A DNA stretch of 64,000 bases, from contig OY829544.1 of NCBI GenBank assembly GCA_963691705.1, positions 35,175,917 through 35,239,916 of the forward strand, written 5' to 3'. Both the position numbers and the translations under genes were made by a program. Below the pieces are notes generated by a model. The model was not told the DNA's origin. It searched no databases and saw only the letters and a list, made by a program, of their open reading frames with translations. Positions 10,381 through 22,072 of this stretch are shown here, in pieces; position 1 is the stretch's first letter; each line of letters opens with the position of its first letter. The DNA is from Viola odorata (taxonomy: Eukaryota > Streptophyta > Magnoliopsida > Malpighiales > Violaceae).

Positions 10381-12307
10381 ACTGGCTTGACGTTAGGGTC
10401 AACGTTAAGTCGATGCTCTGCTACTTCTCGTGAAATTCCAGGCATATCCGCAGGCTTCCAAGCGAATTCTCCCTTACACTTGTTTAATAATCGAGCTAAC
10501 TGCGCGTTCTCCTCCGGGCTTAACATTTCGCTAACCAGGAAATTTGCGCTTATCGCCTCACTTTTTATTAACGTGCTTTCTCGTTTATGCTTCTCTCCTG
10601 AATTGGGCGTTAACTGCATAGGCTCATCAAGATATGGCGTACCACCGGCAATAATATTGATGATGGGAATGTCATCATTGTGGACTGTTAACGTCTCCCT
10701 CGTTCGTCCACCAGGGATTTCATTGTTTCCAGGGGGGTGAGGGGGTGCTTGTCTGCTATCTGACGCTTTACCTGTCAGATTGCCTCTAGCTTCTTCTCTC
10801 ACCTTAGTGGCAAACTCTCCGAGGTAGGCTTCTTCCACCAAACACTCTATTGCTAACTTTAACTCTCTGCACACATCCGTGGAGTGTCCTTTGACTTTGT
10901 GGAATTTACAAAAGGTGTTTTCCCTTCCTCTCATAATTACTCCTAGTTTCACAGGGGCTGGATAACGGATTGGCAGGTTCCGTTGCTGGACAATCGCTAA
11001 GATTTTTGCTCTTGGAAGTATGAGAGAAAGAAGGTCAGGGTCATAAACTCGGCCCTTTGGCGGATCTGCTTGTCGTCTAGTAGGAGAATTACTAGGCCTT
11101 CCTCTAGAAATATTTCCCCTTTGCCGATTTGAGGTCTTAGGGATATGATCTTTTCGATGGTCGTAGTCGTCACTTAGACGAGTGTCAGGGGTCGTGTTAG
11201 CATGAGCATTAGGAGTAAGATGTGTGTCTTGTGGCGCATTTTGAATTTTGTCTCTACTTTCTTCCTCCTCCATCCTCACATAATTATGAGCTTTCAATCT
11301 TAACGCATCCAAAGTCGGTGGGGGGTCCACCATTAATGTATCTCGTAACTTCCCATAGCAATAATTGCGTTTCAAGGCTTCCACAGCAAAATCAATGGTA
11401 ACGTCTGGTGTTAAATACATTTCAAGATCAAAGTGACTAAGGAAGTCCTTCAAGGACTCCTGAGGTTTTCGATGAATATCGAATAACGCCGCTGTTGATT
11501 TCTTGATAGGGACAGCCATGCTAAATCGGCTCCGAAACTTAGTTTCCAACTGTGGAAAACTATCGATCGACCCGGCTGGGAGTCCTTCAAACCAGAGACA
11601 TGCTACCCCTGATAGTGTCATAATAAATATCTGGCATAAAGCTGCGTCGCTATGAGTTTGAAACTGCACGAATTCCTTTACCTTATTAAGATGGGATCCT
11701 TCGTGCCATCATACGACTCTGCAGGAAGTTTCACGTGCCGATTGACCCTGTGGTGTCTTATACGATAGTTGAACGGGTGACCAGCGTTATCACCGGGAAT
11801 TCCGGGAGGATGACGGGGAGGAGAAACTTCTAAATGATGCCCTTGACCTCTAGGATTGTGTTCATGATGCCGCCTAGGGGACCGACTGCGACTCCTGGGT
11901 GTCCGGGTTCGATATCTTCTACTACTCGATCTTTCGTTGTGTCTGGGGGATATATCCCGGAACATCTCATCTCGCCTGCCATCACAACTATCTCTGTACT
12001 CATCATGCCATCGTTCCTCTTGAGAAACAGGGATTTCTCGCGTATGCTGCGCAGAAGGTTCCACTTGTCCGTGAGCGAGTTGCATGAAATTGACAGGGGT
12101 CGTCGTCACAGGCAAGCTCAGCGGAATGCTCCTACGCTGTTGGGGTGATAGTGGTCGATCGGTGACAATAGATGGAGTAAAAACTATGTGAGAAGGAACG
12201 CTAGGCCCTGAGATATTGGGCGTAAATCCTGCAGCTAACTCCGTCAAATGGTCTAGCTGAGCACGAAGAGCTGATATTGAATTTGCGGGTAGCAAGAGGA
12301 ACACCAA
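10365..12307 (-). pseudogene. Gag of element A, joined to the pol N-terminus by a deletion
   Basis: The N-terminal open stretch is 11678-12307. The capsid-like part is 10365-11669, with WFEGLPAGSI and SLKDFLSHFDLEM typical of the retrotransposon gag domain. A zinc-knuckle-like module CKFHKVKGHSTDVC (C-x2-H-x4-H-x4-C) follows. After KSEAISA the frame continues directly with NFLVSEMLSPEENAQLA, which in element C lies about 590 bp further on. The whole protease segment is missing, without loss of frame. A frame break near 11670 separates the two gag stretches. Confidence 0.85.
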
Positions 12308-12481
12308 AAGACTAAGGTAGTATAGAATTCGCGGGTGGCAAAAGGAAAAAGCTCTCTGCGGGTAGCAAGAGGAACACCAAAAGACTGAGGTGGTATAGAA
12401 TCTGAATTAGAAGCCACGATCCTTCGATCTCCCAGAAAAACAGAGCTTGGCTATTAAGGACGCTCACTTAATAGAACCAAA

Positions 12482-12500
12482 GCTCTCAATGAAAGCACCA
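12482..12500 (-). promoter_or_regulatory. Primer-binding site of element A
   Basis: Identical over 19 bases to the site of element B (TGGTGCTTTC at its start on the minus strand). It is separated from the LTR end by three bases. Confidence 0.75.
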
Positions 12501-12503
12501 ATT

Positions 12504-12968
12504 TGACAAGATTTGGACTCCTGTTGGAAGGCAAAAGGGGAAGATGGCTTCTTGAAGTGGTTGTTTACGTCGTCCGATGTACCTGCAAAGCGCCGGAGGG
12601 GGTCTTCGATGCTTAAGTCAGTGAGGGTAGTGAGAATAGCAGAGTTTTGGCCAGCAATATTATGCTTACCTTTCTCTTTAATCTTGGGTTATAGGCAGAA
12701 ACTGAGTGTTGCCTTGGAGAACCCCGTTGTCTAAGCGTGATAACGGGTTTGACAGACGGTTAGGGGTTCCCCGTTAATGAAGCACATTATCTAGGGATGG
12801 GATAACATTGCGTTGATGGACCCACCCCCCTCCCCGCTGAAGTCGACCATCCCTAGATCCTCGTAGGAGGTGACGGCTACAGTGGTCATGACGACAGCTA
12901 CAGTACTCCAGTCCCTGTCGCGTGGTTTATGGACGATAACGCCCTTGAAGTCTCATTTATAGTTATCA
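12504..12968 (-). mobile_element. 5' LTR of element A
   Basis: This is a 465-bp LTR, beginning TGATAACT and ending TTGTCA on the minus strand, next to the primer-binding site. Blocks are shared with the LTRs of B and C (cgccggaggggg, gatgcttaagt). No intact 3' partner LTR is present, so an insertion age cannot be estimated. Confidence 0.8.
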
Positions 12969-13052
12969 TTTTTTAAAAAAAAATTGGAATTTTAAATTTT
13001 AGGAAATTGTTAGCAAATGATCACTGTCCCGTTTTTAACACAACCCCCCCCC

Positions 13053-13427
13053 CCATCCCTACAATAAAATCTCTATCTCAAGATAAGTAATTCTAGATTC
13101 ACTTTTTCTATTTTTATTAATTTTTTAAAAATGGGTTTTATGTTTTTTATTGTCATTTTACCAAACACCTCAGGTATCTCACAACACTTTTAATTTTTTT
13201 ACCAAACAGCACACTCCGTTTCCCAAAAGTCTTTTTCCCACCCAACTTTTACTCACAGAACTTTTTCCCACTAAACCGGAACACCAAACAAACCCTATAA
13301 ATACTAAAATAAAATAAAAGTTTAGAAAGAAAATGACTGAGAAGCATGCGTGTCCATTTGTAATCAAGAATTTAAGAGCACGCCATGTGACTGGACCTTA
13401 TGGGGTGTGACGCCAGCTTGATGCCAA
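13053..13427. other. AT-rich spacer between the two LTR copies
   Basis: No gene or recognised element is seen. The stretch separates the LTR of A with its flank (to 13052) from the second copy of the same segment. Confidence 0.4.
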
Positions 13428-13429
13428 CA

Positions 13430-13949
13430 CTCCTGTTGGAAGGCAAAAGGGGAAGATGGCTTCTTGAAGTGGTTGTTTACGTCGTCCGATGTACCTGCAA
13501 AGCGCCGGAGGGGGTCTTCGATGCTTAAGTCAGTGAGGGTAGTGAGAATAGCAGATTTTTGGCCAGCGATCTTATGCTTACCTTTCTCTTTGATCTTGGG
13601 TTATAGGCAGAAACTGAGTGTTGCCTTGGAGAACCCCGTTATCTAAGGGTGATAACGGGTTTGACAGACGGTTAGGGGTTCCCCGTTAATAAAGCACGTT
13701 ATCTAGGGATGGGATAACGTCACGTTGATGGACCCCCCCTCCGCTGAAGTCGACCATCCCTAGATCCTCGTAGGAGGTGACGGCTACAGTGGTCATGATG
13801 ATAGCTACAGTACTCCAGTCCTTATCGCGTGGTTTATGGACGATAACGCCCTTGAAGTCTCATTTATAGTTATCATTTTTTTAAAAAAAATTGGATTTTT
13901 AAATTTTAGGAAATTGTTAGCAAATGATCACTGTCCCGTTTTTAACAAC

Positions 13950-13951
<2 letters not shown>
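13430..13951 (-). repeat. Second copy of element A's LTR plus its outer flank
   Basis: From actcctgttggaaggcaaaa onward this matches 12518-13040 almost base for base. It includes the LTR and about 80 bp beyond the LTR end (taaattttaggaaattgtta, gtttttaac, then a C-run). The first roughly 14 bases of the LTR are missing. Because the outer flank is copied too, this is a segment duplication or an assembly effect, not an independent insertion. Confidence 0.8.

Positions 13952-13986
<35 letters not shown>
13952..13986 (+). repeat. Run of 35 C
   Basis: An uninterrupted C homopolymer ends the duplicated LTR segment. The first copy has a shorter C-run near 13045-13055. Its length is likely to be unreliable in any assembly. 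Confidence 0.9.
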
Positions 13987-15370
13987 TATTTGAACACACA
14001 CCTTTTGCCTTTTGCATAAAGTAGAATAAAACTAGTCATATATCACATCTTTGCCTGGCAAAACACAATTTTATCTACTTGCACTTATGACCATGTCTAG
14101 GTCTAGACAACAGTAATCACAAAAAGCACCCTATGAGCACTTCGAGCCAAACACTACTATATTTTTCATGTGCGATTTCAATGCTTAACTAGGCACTAGC
14201 TAGGTTTGCATGATATCCCTAGGTATAGGCACCATTAGACACGAGAAAGCAGCAAAATGACGAAAGACATCGCATCTTTTCTTTTCTTTCACTTCCTTAC
14301 TTTTCCTCCATCTTGCCCTAGACACTTTTCCCCTTTCTCTAGATTTTTCTTCTAACCATTTGAGCCATTTCCTTGATCTTTCCTTGGCAGGTGAGTAACA
14401 CTTTTCAAAACAAACAACAAGGGCTAGACGCAAAAAAAGACAAGTGTGGGGAAGATGAAAAAGTAAAGGCTGGAGTGCTGAAAGCAAAGCTAGGGCAAGA
14501 CAGGAAAGAAAGATTGTTGTGCCTATTCCAAGCACAAAAGAATAAGTGTAGGGAAGCAAAGGCAGCAAGGCCTTGACAATGAAAGTAGAATTATACAAAG
14601 AGAACCAACAGCTACAGCTCCTGACCATGGTAAAATGGCGAGTCAAGAAAAGAAACATTTGTGCTCGCTACTTTAAAAAAATTAAAAAAGAAGAAGAATA
14701 ATAAAAGCATAGCAGCAAAGTAGCAAGGATCGCCAGCACCAGCCCAGAAGAAGATCTCCCCCATAGAAGAGAAAAGAAGCCATCATCTAGCCCTCACTGT
14801 CGCACCTCCAGCAAGTGTTTACTCACCAACCTCTCCTTTTTCCTAGCCAAGGAATCCCTCAACTTCAGTGGTTATCTTTCTTCTCCATTTTCTTTTCCTT
14901 TTCATTTCTTTTCTTTTCTTTCCTTCCTTTCTTTTAATTCTTCATTCCTTCTATTCTCTCTACTTCACCCGTACCTTATTCTATTTCTTTTAAGATGCAA
15001 AGTTCTTTTTGATTTCTAGATTGCCCACGCATGTGTACTACGTACTCGGATTGATATGCAAACTCTATTTTCGTGTTGTGTTATCTATATTTTGAGTGAT
15101 TAAGCCTTGTTTGCGAGTGTGAGTGTAAATACTTATCCGTGTGAGGATTGCTGGTGAATGGGCCTGGATTGGGAAAGTCTTACCTTTAGGGTCGTTATCC
15201 TACTGGTTTGGTGCAGATGCATTTCTAGGCGGATTTATGTTCTGATTAGGTGCAGTGTGTTGATTGGTCTATTTATTCTTGTGTTTAGGTTGATGTCGTG
15301 TGTTTTGATTTGGGGTTGTTTTCAATTTTGTGAATGCTCGAGGGCGAGCATTGGGCAGTGTGGGGATGTT
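13987..15370 (+). mobile_element. 3' internal remnant of a Ty3/gypsy element with polypurine tract
   Basis: No open protein frame is convincing. The stretch holds aagtgtgggga-like motifs (14444, 14546) and ends ctcgagggcgagcattgggc followed by agtgtggggatgtt just before TGATGG. This is the usual arrangement of a polypurine tract before the 3' LTR in Athila and Tat elements. Confidence 0.5.
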
Positions 15371-16909
15371 TGATGGCGTGTATTTTATGCATGATTTTCT
15401 TCTCTTTCTTAGTCTTATTTTGAGCATGATACTGCTAATTTGCCTTCAAATTTATCCTTTTTGCAGATCCAGGCTAAAGGAGAGAAAGATGCTAGAACAA
15501 GCCTTTTTTATGGAATTTCGCAGAACTCAAGACCAGTGTTGAGGCCTAGCTGTTTATTATGTCATTGAGTCCTTGCTGTTGAACCATCTAGCCCAAGGAG
15601 CCGTCCAATGCTTGAGCTTTGTTGTCGCACGTGCACGTCTTCTCTCCACTGATGCGCCAGGAAAAGATCCGTGCGGGATTCCATGTAGATTCCCTTCTGC
15701 CATTTTGGGAATATTCCCCAAGGACACGCTCCTTCCGTGTCTTGTACCTCCCTCTTACCTGGACTTTGTCCTCTTGTGGGTTGTTAGGCTATTTAAACCT
15801 TTAGTTTTTAGGGTTTTAGAGAGCTCTCTCTTACATCTTTTTTTACATCTTTTAGGGTTAGTAGCCGTCACCTCTTTGAGAGCTCTCTCTCTTCCTTTTA
15901 GCAGACATTTCCTCTCTCTTACATTGGGATCTATTTTCCCTCTTTTTCCTCCATTAACACTACCAAGCTCACTTTGTTACAACCCAGACTCTTAAGCTCC
16001 GGCCGGTATTTATTAAGCATTTTATTTTACTTATCTCTTGTTTTCACTTATGTTATTTTTCAGATTTGTTATTTATTTACTTGTTAGCATGAGAGGCTAA
16101 GCTCATCCTTCTTAACAAGGGTATTTCGAGGGTTATGAAAGGGTAGTTGTGAGGCAAAATTGTTCTTCTTATATTCTTATTGTTATATTTGCTTGAGTGC
16201 CGATTTCTTGCCATTTCATTTGAGGTTTATTAGAAGCTTGATCAACTGCTAGTTTATCTCTTGTGAATATTGTCATCCTTGTAGTAATAACTAACGTGAG
16301 GCTGCATGGTAAAGTAGACAACTAGATCGGAGTCATCATATCTTTTGGTCCAATCTGACTAGGGCAAGCGACCAATTAAGGTAGAGTCTTTGTGTCTTGC
16401 CCTAGACATGTCTTTCCTCTACTTAATGGGCCTCTGAGTATTGCCTCCATAAACGTACCTTGGAGGACGGCGGAGAGTCAAGGCTATCCTATAAACGTAC
16501 CTTGGGGTAGCTTCTCGTACGAAGGAAAGTAGGGGGCCTAAACGTACCTGGACCCTATAGCACGTCTATGACGTAAAAGTAGAATATTTTTGCGCCAATG
16601 ATTGACTAGGCCTCGACGTAACCCAATAAGATCTTTCGCTAAGACTCTCTCTCATCTGACTTTACCCCTTTTTTATTATTTTATTTGCTTACCTCTGTTA
16701 TTACTCTATCTTTATTATCATTTCTGTTTTTGTTAATTGTTTAGTCTCCAAATACATCTTTTGGTCGATTCATTCGACCAACTAAACCCCTTGTGTTACT
16801 ATTTTGTGCATTTAATTTTGTCATACTTCTAGAGCAAGTGTCATCCTTTAATCTTTGTGGTTCGACCCTATTACCGCTATTCGCAAATTAATTGTGCATT
16901 TAGGCATCA
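15371..16909 (+). mobile_element. Athila-like 3' LTR, about 1.54 kb
   Basis: It begins TGATGGCGTG right after a polypurine tract and ends near TTTAGGCATCA. It includes a TATTTAAA box at 15790 and three direct repeats of aaacgtaccttgg-like sequence (16451-16545). The length suits the long LTRs of Athila elements. The terminal stretch (gcaaattaattgtgcattta) is one I associate with such LTRs. The right boundary is uncertain by several tens of bases. Confidence 0.55.
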
Positions 16910-17314
16910 GGATTATTATTATTTTTGACGTGTTTCGATGGCGTGATCTTGGTCAAAGGATAAACTCTATGCTAAGAATTTGGTGTTACAGTGATCTAAA
17001 TCTGGTATAGCTTAGTTTAATCATGCCTAACATTTTAGTCAAGAAAGTGAAACATTTGATGAGTTGTTCCTTTTATGAACTTCGAAAATGTAGCGGCTAC
17101 TAAAAGTGTCGTTGACAATAATCATCCTCAAAAAATAGTTAATAATAATGGAGAAATGGCAATAGAAATTATAGCTGAGAATAGTTGATGGATAATCATC
17201 TACAAGATCCTTCCACACAAAAAACCAATAAAGTAATCATTTTAATAGTTTTATGTACAAAATTCTAAACTGCTTAGTGCAAATTGTAAAGTTTTGTAAA
17301 TTTTCTTAATGCAG
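16910..17314 (+). other. Flank between the LTR and the reductase exon
   Basis: AT-rich sequence ending in a good intron acceptor (TTCTTAATGCAG at 17314). It is probably intron of the reductase gene. No upstream exon is seen. Confidence 0.4.
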
Positions 17315-17881
17315 GTGGTTGAACATTTTTCTGGGCGTTTGACAGCATACATAGGCAATGGAAGTGGTAAACTCTCCTTTTGCTATGTTGATGATGTGGT
17401 AGAAGGTCACATTGCAGCAATGGACAAAGGTCGATCAGCTAAAAGATATCTACTTACGGGGGAAAATTTATCGTTTAATCACATTTTGGACATTGTTGCT
17501 ATCATCACTGGAACAAAAAGACCAAGGTTTAGCATTCCTCTATGGGTTATGGAGACGTTTGGGTGGCTATGTATCCTTATCTCTCGACTAACCGGAAAAC
17601 TTCCTTTTATTGCTCCCCCTGTACGCCTTACGGTTTCCAGCACTCAGTTCAATACAATATCTTGGATTTCTATTCATTTAAACCCAAAAAAAATAGAGGC
17701 TTGTTATCTAACACTAGTGTTGTTCATTTTGTGTTAACAGAGTGTGCATGTTCTGAGACACCAATGGTCATTTTCTTGTGAGAAGGCCAAGGCAGAACTC
17801 GGTTATAATCCTTGTAGCTTGAAAGAAGGGATGGAAGAAATGCTTCCTTGGTTGAAGAGCTTGGGATTGATTGAATACTAG
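17315..17881 (+). CDS. Farnesol dehydrogenase-like NAD(P)-dependent reductase, last two exons only
   Basis: Exons 17315-17632 and 17741-17881, joined in phase (GT at 17633, AACAG at 17740), give about 152 residues ending LKSLGLIEY. The motifs SFCYVDDVVEGHIAAM, RYLLTGEN and LRHQWSFSCEKAKAELGYNP mark the C-terminal half of an extended short-chain dehydrogenase. From memory the closest relative is Arabidopsis FLDH, an NAD-dependent farnesol dehydrogenase of about 340 residues that oxidises farnesol to farnesal. The N-terminal half, with the Rossmann glycine motif and the catalytic Tyr-x3-Lys, is not in the window. The Athila-like LTR ends only 0.4 kb upstream. Either retrotransposons have filled an intron and the first exons lie left of the window, or this is a truncated relic. 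The retained exons have no stop or frameshift. Confidence 0.75.
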
Positions 17882-18069
17882 GCAGTGGAAAAGTCTTTTC
17901 TTTGTAAGATTTGTTGTTGTTTTGTGTTATATTTTGGAGTTCTGTTTTCTAGATTGTCAAATAGTGGAAGTCAATTGAAGTTTGAAACAATTTTAGATTG
18001 TTGTATGTAACAATTTTAGATTGTTGTATGTACCAATTTTCCAAAACTTGAATCGACAAGTGAATTGTA

Positions 18070-18327
18070 CTCCCTCTGTCCTTTAATAATTGTCATTTTT
18101 CTACGGATTCTTACTATTCATAATACTTGTCATTTTATCTTTTTCGAGCTATATATTTTGTGCAAATGACAAAAAAAAGTTATACATCAACCCAATTTGA
18201 TGATGGTGTGGTAATTTGAGTGGAAATTAGGAGTAAAAATAAAACAATGTGGAATAAAATGAGATCAAAAATTATTATTTTTAATTTTTTACTATTCTAA
18301 AACGTCAGTTAAAAAGGACAGATGGAG
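18070..18327. mobile_element. Stowaway-type MITE
   Basis: 258 bp bounded by TA and by inverted ends: ctccctctgtcctttaataa on the left, and ctccatctgtcctttttaac on the reverse of the right end. No coding capacity. It sits 0.2 kb downstream of the reductase stop. Confidence 0.85.
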
Positions 18328-18329
18328 TA

Positions 18330-19145
18330 CTAATTAGAGACACGTAAAAGGATGTCAAGTTTTCCAGCATCTTTTCTTTCGTAACTCTTGCCAAACCAAA
18401 TCTTCATCTTTACTTGTTCACGAACAAGTGAGTACTACTATTTATAGATGTCTTCGGCTGTGTTGTTAAATTAGAGCTTCTTCTCTTCTTTTGCTTAGAT
18501 TCCACTCCTCTCAAGAGCTCCTCGAGCTCAAACTTTGTGCTACCAATGTACCAACTTACATCTTACATACTGCCAACGCAAATGATAAGATTCATTATTA
18601 AGATGGTAAAACCTCATACTTATGGACTCAAACATATTACTTATAAATAAGCAGAAAAAAATCTACTTTATTTTGTATAAAATAGTATTGAATTACTAGC
18701 TCGTTTTTTCCATTTTTTTCTTCTAAAAATTGCTTGCAATCTGTTCTTAATTTAACATAGCTTTCAAAGAAAAAGAAAATATAGTAGACCATGATTTGGA
18801 AGTAAAGGCAAAATCAAACTTGGTACACTTACCATCTCACTATTAGTCCTTTTTTTCCCGTTTAACAAAGAGCTGTCCCTTTCAAATTTGAATTTAAGCG
18901 TATGTTTGGATTTGGGGCTAAAACTATCAAGCAGTTTGAGTATTTCTAGTTCTAACTCAGAACTAAAAAATACGTGGGACCACGAAGCCAGATCATTTCA
19001 TATTCCCATTCATATCACTTCCCTTACTCGACACACGTTCTCCATTTTCCAAATTCACTCCACCATTCACTCATATTATATATTCTGCTCAAAGATTCAA
19101 ACTTTACAGAAACCCAACTCGAGAAAGAATAGTAATTACAAGAAA
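18330..19145 (+). other. Upstream region of the B3 gene
   Basis: AT-rich, no gene seen. It should hold the promoter and 5' leader of the B3 gene. I could not pick out a clear TATA box. Confidence 0.35.
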
Positions 19146-20753
19146 ATGGTGGCCAAGACGTCGTCGTATGAGAAGATTCGCCTGAAGAGAATGGAGGAGA
19201 ACCAGAAGAGAATGGAAGCACTCAATCTCTCCAACCTCGCTCAAGCTCTTCGAATCTCCTCCTCTGACTCTCCTAAACGCTCTCAGGTCATATACTAGTC
19301 TCTGTTTAGTTTTTTATTTTTTTTTTAAACTTAATTAATGCTGCTCATATTGTAGTTCATTTTTCTTCATCTTTTTTCACTCATTTTCAGACAAAACATG
19401 TGAAACCTCGTACGTACGAGAAACAACTTGTCACGGTCAGGCGGTCCGGTCGTGTTGCCAATAAACCAGCTCCAATCTATACAGAAGTAAAAAAGCACAC
19501 CCTTTATGGCATTTATGAATTTATGGTTGTGTATTCTTTTATGGGTATGTTTAAATTGTTGAACATTTGTGGGCAGGTTCTTATTGATCGTGTGTCCATA
19601 CCCAGAAGGTAAAGATCCTAACTTTACATCCATAGAGGACTTAATTTTATAAATACATGAAAAAAGCTCGTTTGTTAACTTTAATTTGGGTGTGAGATTT
19701 GTTTGTTTAGGGTTTCCAAGGGAAGGAATTTGTCGAATCGGGTTTATGCATCTGATGAAGCCAGGGCTGAGGCTATAGAGAAGGCAGAGAATATACAATC
19801 TGGTTTAGAAGCTTATCCAACCTTTGTTAAATCAATGCTTCAGTCTCATGTTTCTGGTGGATTTTGGCTGGTGAGTTACAAAGCTCATTATCTTGCCATT
19901 TTTGCCTCCATTCCTTTTTGTTCTTGTTGAGTAGGTTGAGTGTCAGCAATTATTCCATTGAGGACCCATTATTCCTAGTTTTCTGTTCGAGTCAAGTCTG
20001 GCCAGTATTATGGAATTTATTTTATGAATGCATAAGGTTAGAGTGAAGGTGTGAGTGAGTATTGCAGAATAGGAAAAGAAGATAGTGCGTGGTTTCCCAA
20101 GTTGGTAGGCTGATTTATTTTTCAGTTAGTTTATACATTAGTTTCTATCAATAATCTCAGTCCTTATATGAAATCATTGAATTCCAATTAAATTTCCTCA
20201 TTTCTAAGTCTTATGATTTTTTTCTGGGAGTATGCATATCTGTCCTAGATGGTGGCAATTACCCAGAAGTTTCATAGAATTTGAGACTGGATCAGTTAGT
20301 GTTAGTATCCTTATTGGAACAAAGTTTGTATACATCTGAACTCATTAGGTCATAAAATGCTCCTTATAAGTCCTCTGGTTTTGTGTAGACAAAACTTTAA
20401 TAACGAGGGGAATTTGTGAAATAGGGCCTTCCGGTGGGTTTCTGCAGGAGGAGTCTTCCCAGACGCGATGATGTAATGACTTTGATCGATGAAGAAGGTG
20501 GTGCGTATGATACAATATATTTGGCCCGAAAGACGGGACTTAGTGGTGGATGGAAGGGTTTTGCAGTTGCTCATGAGTTGGCAGATGGGGATGCATTGGT
20601 TTTTCAATTAATCAGCCCCACAAAATTCAAGGTGTGTGATCAATGAGCTTTATTTATAATTCAGCAAATTGTTCTGTTATTTCTCATTCGTCAGTTTAAT
20701 GCTCACTGTTTTTGTTTCAGGTCCACATTGTAAGGGCGAATGGTTCAGCTTAG
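19146..20753 (+). CDS. B3 domain-containing (REM-like) DNA-binding protein
   Basis: Six exons in phase: 19146-19286, 19391-19486, 19577-19608, 19711-19870, 20425-20631 and 20721-20753, all with GT-AG junctions. They give about 222 residues. The N-terminus is basic and charged (YEKIRLKRMEENQKRM), followed by RRSGRVANKPAPIY. The B3 domain starts at about SMLQSHVSGGFWLGLPVGFC and includes TIYLARKTGLSGGWKGF and LADGDALVFQL. B3 domains bind DNA in the major groove, so the protein should act in the nucleus on transcription. The layout matches the small Arabidopsis B3 proteins At5g42700 and At3g19184, whose targets are not well known. The start was chosen as the first ATG of the frame that carries the basic region. 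Exons 5 and 6 and the 3' flank recur as a decayed copy at 27.1-28.4 kb. Confidence 0.88.
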
Positions 20754-22072
20754 GGCTACATTTTTTTTTACTCTGACAAATTCTGATGCATGGTGGAGGA
20801 ACAAATTCAGTTTAGGTAACTATTTTTCGATATTGCTTGTCAAGCTGGATTATATTTTGCGATAGATCGATTGAGTTAGATACACATTGTCAAGTTTACG
20901 GTTTCTCTAGGTATTAAAATAGTGTAAAATTCTGTCTGAAGCTCTCTGTAATAAATGGTATTCAATGGGTAATTTCTTCGTATTGCAAGTAAGCTTTCAT
21001 CTTTCACTGATCTTTTTTCATTTCTTTTCCAGGTTAACGGGGAACGTTTTGCTGATAGTAGTACAGGGTCTTGCTCATTTTGTAGTTTTCTCTAAAGTAT
21101 CAGTTAGTTTTAATGCTTAAGCCTTTCCCGGTACTTTCATGGTTTCTTTCCTATCCTACATTGTAGTCACAGACTATAAGGTACTTATCCACTTTTAACT
21201 CGAATATGAAGTTCAAGTTTGGGGAATGGAACAAGTCACGAAGGAATGACTGTTTTCTGCTCATAATTTATAAGTGTTAACTACCTGAATTCTCTGTTTC
21301 TTTTTATTTGTTGGATTTGCACTTGTAAAACACGGATGTTCTCCAAACTCCAATTAAGCTTTAGCTATGTGATTAAGTCCAATAGGAAAGTAATCTCATT
21401 CGAATATTATCAAACCCTAAAAAGAATGAACTCTTCTAATGTGGTTTATTTCATTCCTCTACCTCAAATTTGAGACTCGAGTTGAGGGTGGACGAGTCAT
21501 TACTGTCCGATACAGCCAATGTAGTTCCACCAGGTCTGTGTTGTATGTTGTCATTATACAAGTCATTAGAGTATTTGGTTAGGATGTTTGTTTTTAGGTG
21601 CTTAACTTTTTTTTAAAAACAGGCTGTTTTTTTTAATTATAATTTAACTTCACTCTAAACACATAAAAGTATTTATTTTTAAAAATTAAAAAATGCTTAT
21701 TTGTATTAAAAAATAAGAATATATTTATTTAAAATATTAATATAATATGTAATCATGTACTTAAAAAAGCATATTAGTACATAATATTTATTTTTTAAAT
21801 AGATAAATTTTATGTATTTATAATTTTAATGTTATAAATTACTATATAACAACATTTGGATTAAAAAATTCAACAAGCTAATGACTTTTAAAGATCATTT
21901 CATTTTAATTAAAACAATTCACAACACAGCATAATAGTTTCTAACCAAATAACGTACTTGCTTCATTTCACAACACAACACCACACAATACAGCATAACA
22001 CTCACATCATAGCACACCGGTAGAAATGTTAGCTCAACCATTTTAACCAAAACAGAGTGGTATCCCCTAACC
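20754..22072 (+). other. 3' flank of the B3 gene
   Basis: Untranslated and intergenic sequence. Blocks at 20760-20870, 20930-21030 and 21080-21150 match the flank of the B3 copy at 27.5-28.4 kb. A very AT-rich stretch lies at 21610-21990. No other gene is seen. Confidence 0.5.

Larger units (their letters stand above)
3055..12968 (-). mobile_element. Tat-type Ty3/gypsy retrotransposon A, nearly complete, defective
   Basis: On the minus strand, from right to left: 5' LTR (12504-12968), primer-binding site, gag, reverse transcriptase, RNase H, a second RNase H-like domain, integrase, a tandem array, and then a gene on the opposite strand. A purine-rich tract at about 3076-3096 is followed by a TGATACAAT that could be the first bases of a lost 3' LTR. 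Two RNase H modules and an antisense extra gene between pol and the 3' LTR are known traits of the Tat lineage (Grande, Retand and Ogre relatives). The reading frames carry stops and frameshifts, and the protease region is absent. The copy is about 9.9 kb and cannot be autonomous. Confidence 0.8.

Noticed and set aside
14200..14658. Minus-strand open frame of 152 codons
   Set aside because: Low-complexity content on the antisense of pyrimidine-rich DNA. It lies in the untranslated 3' part of a gypsy element and has no recognisable motif.
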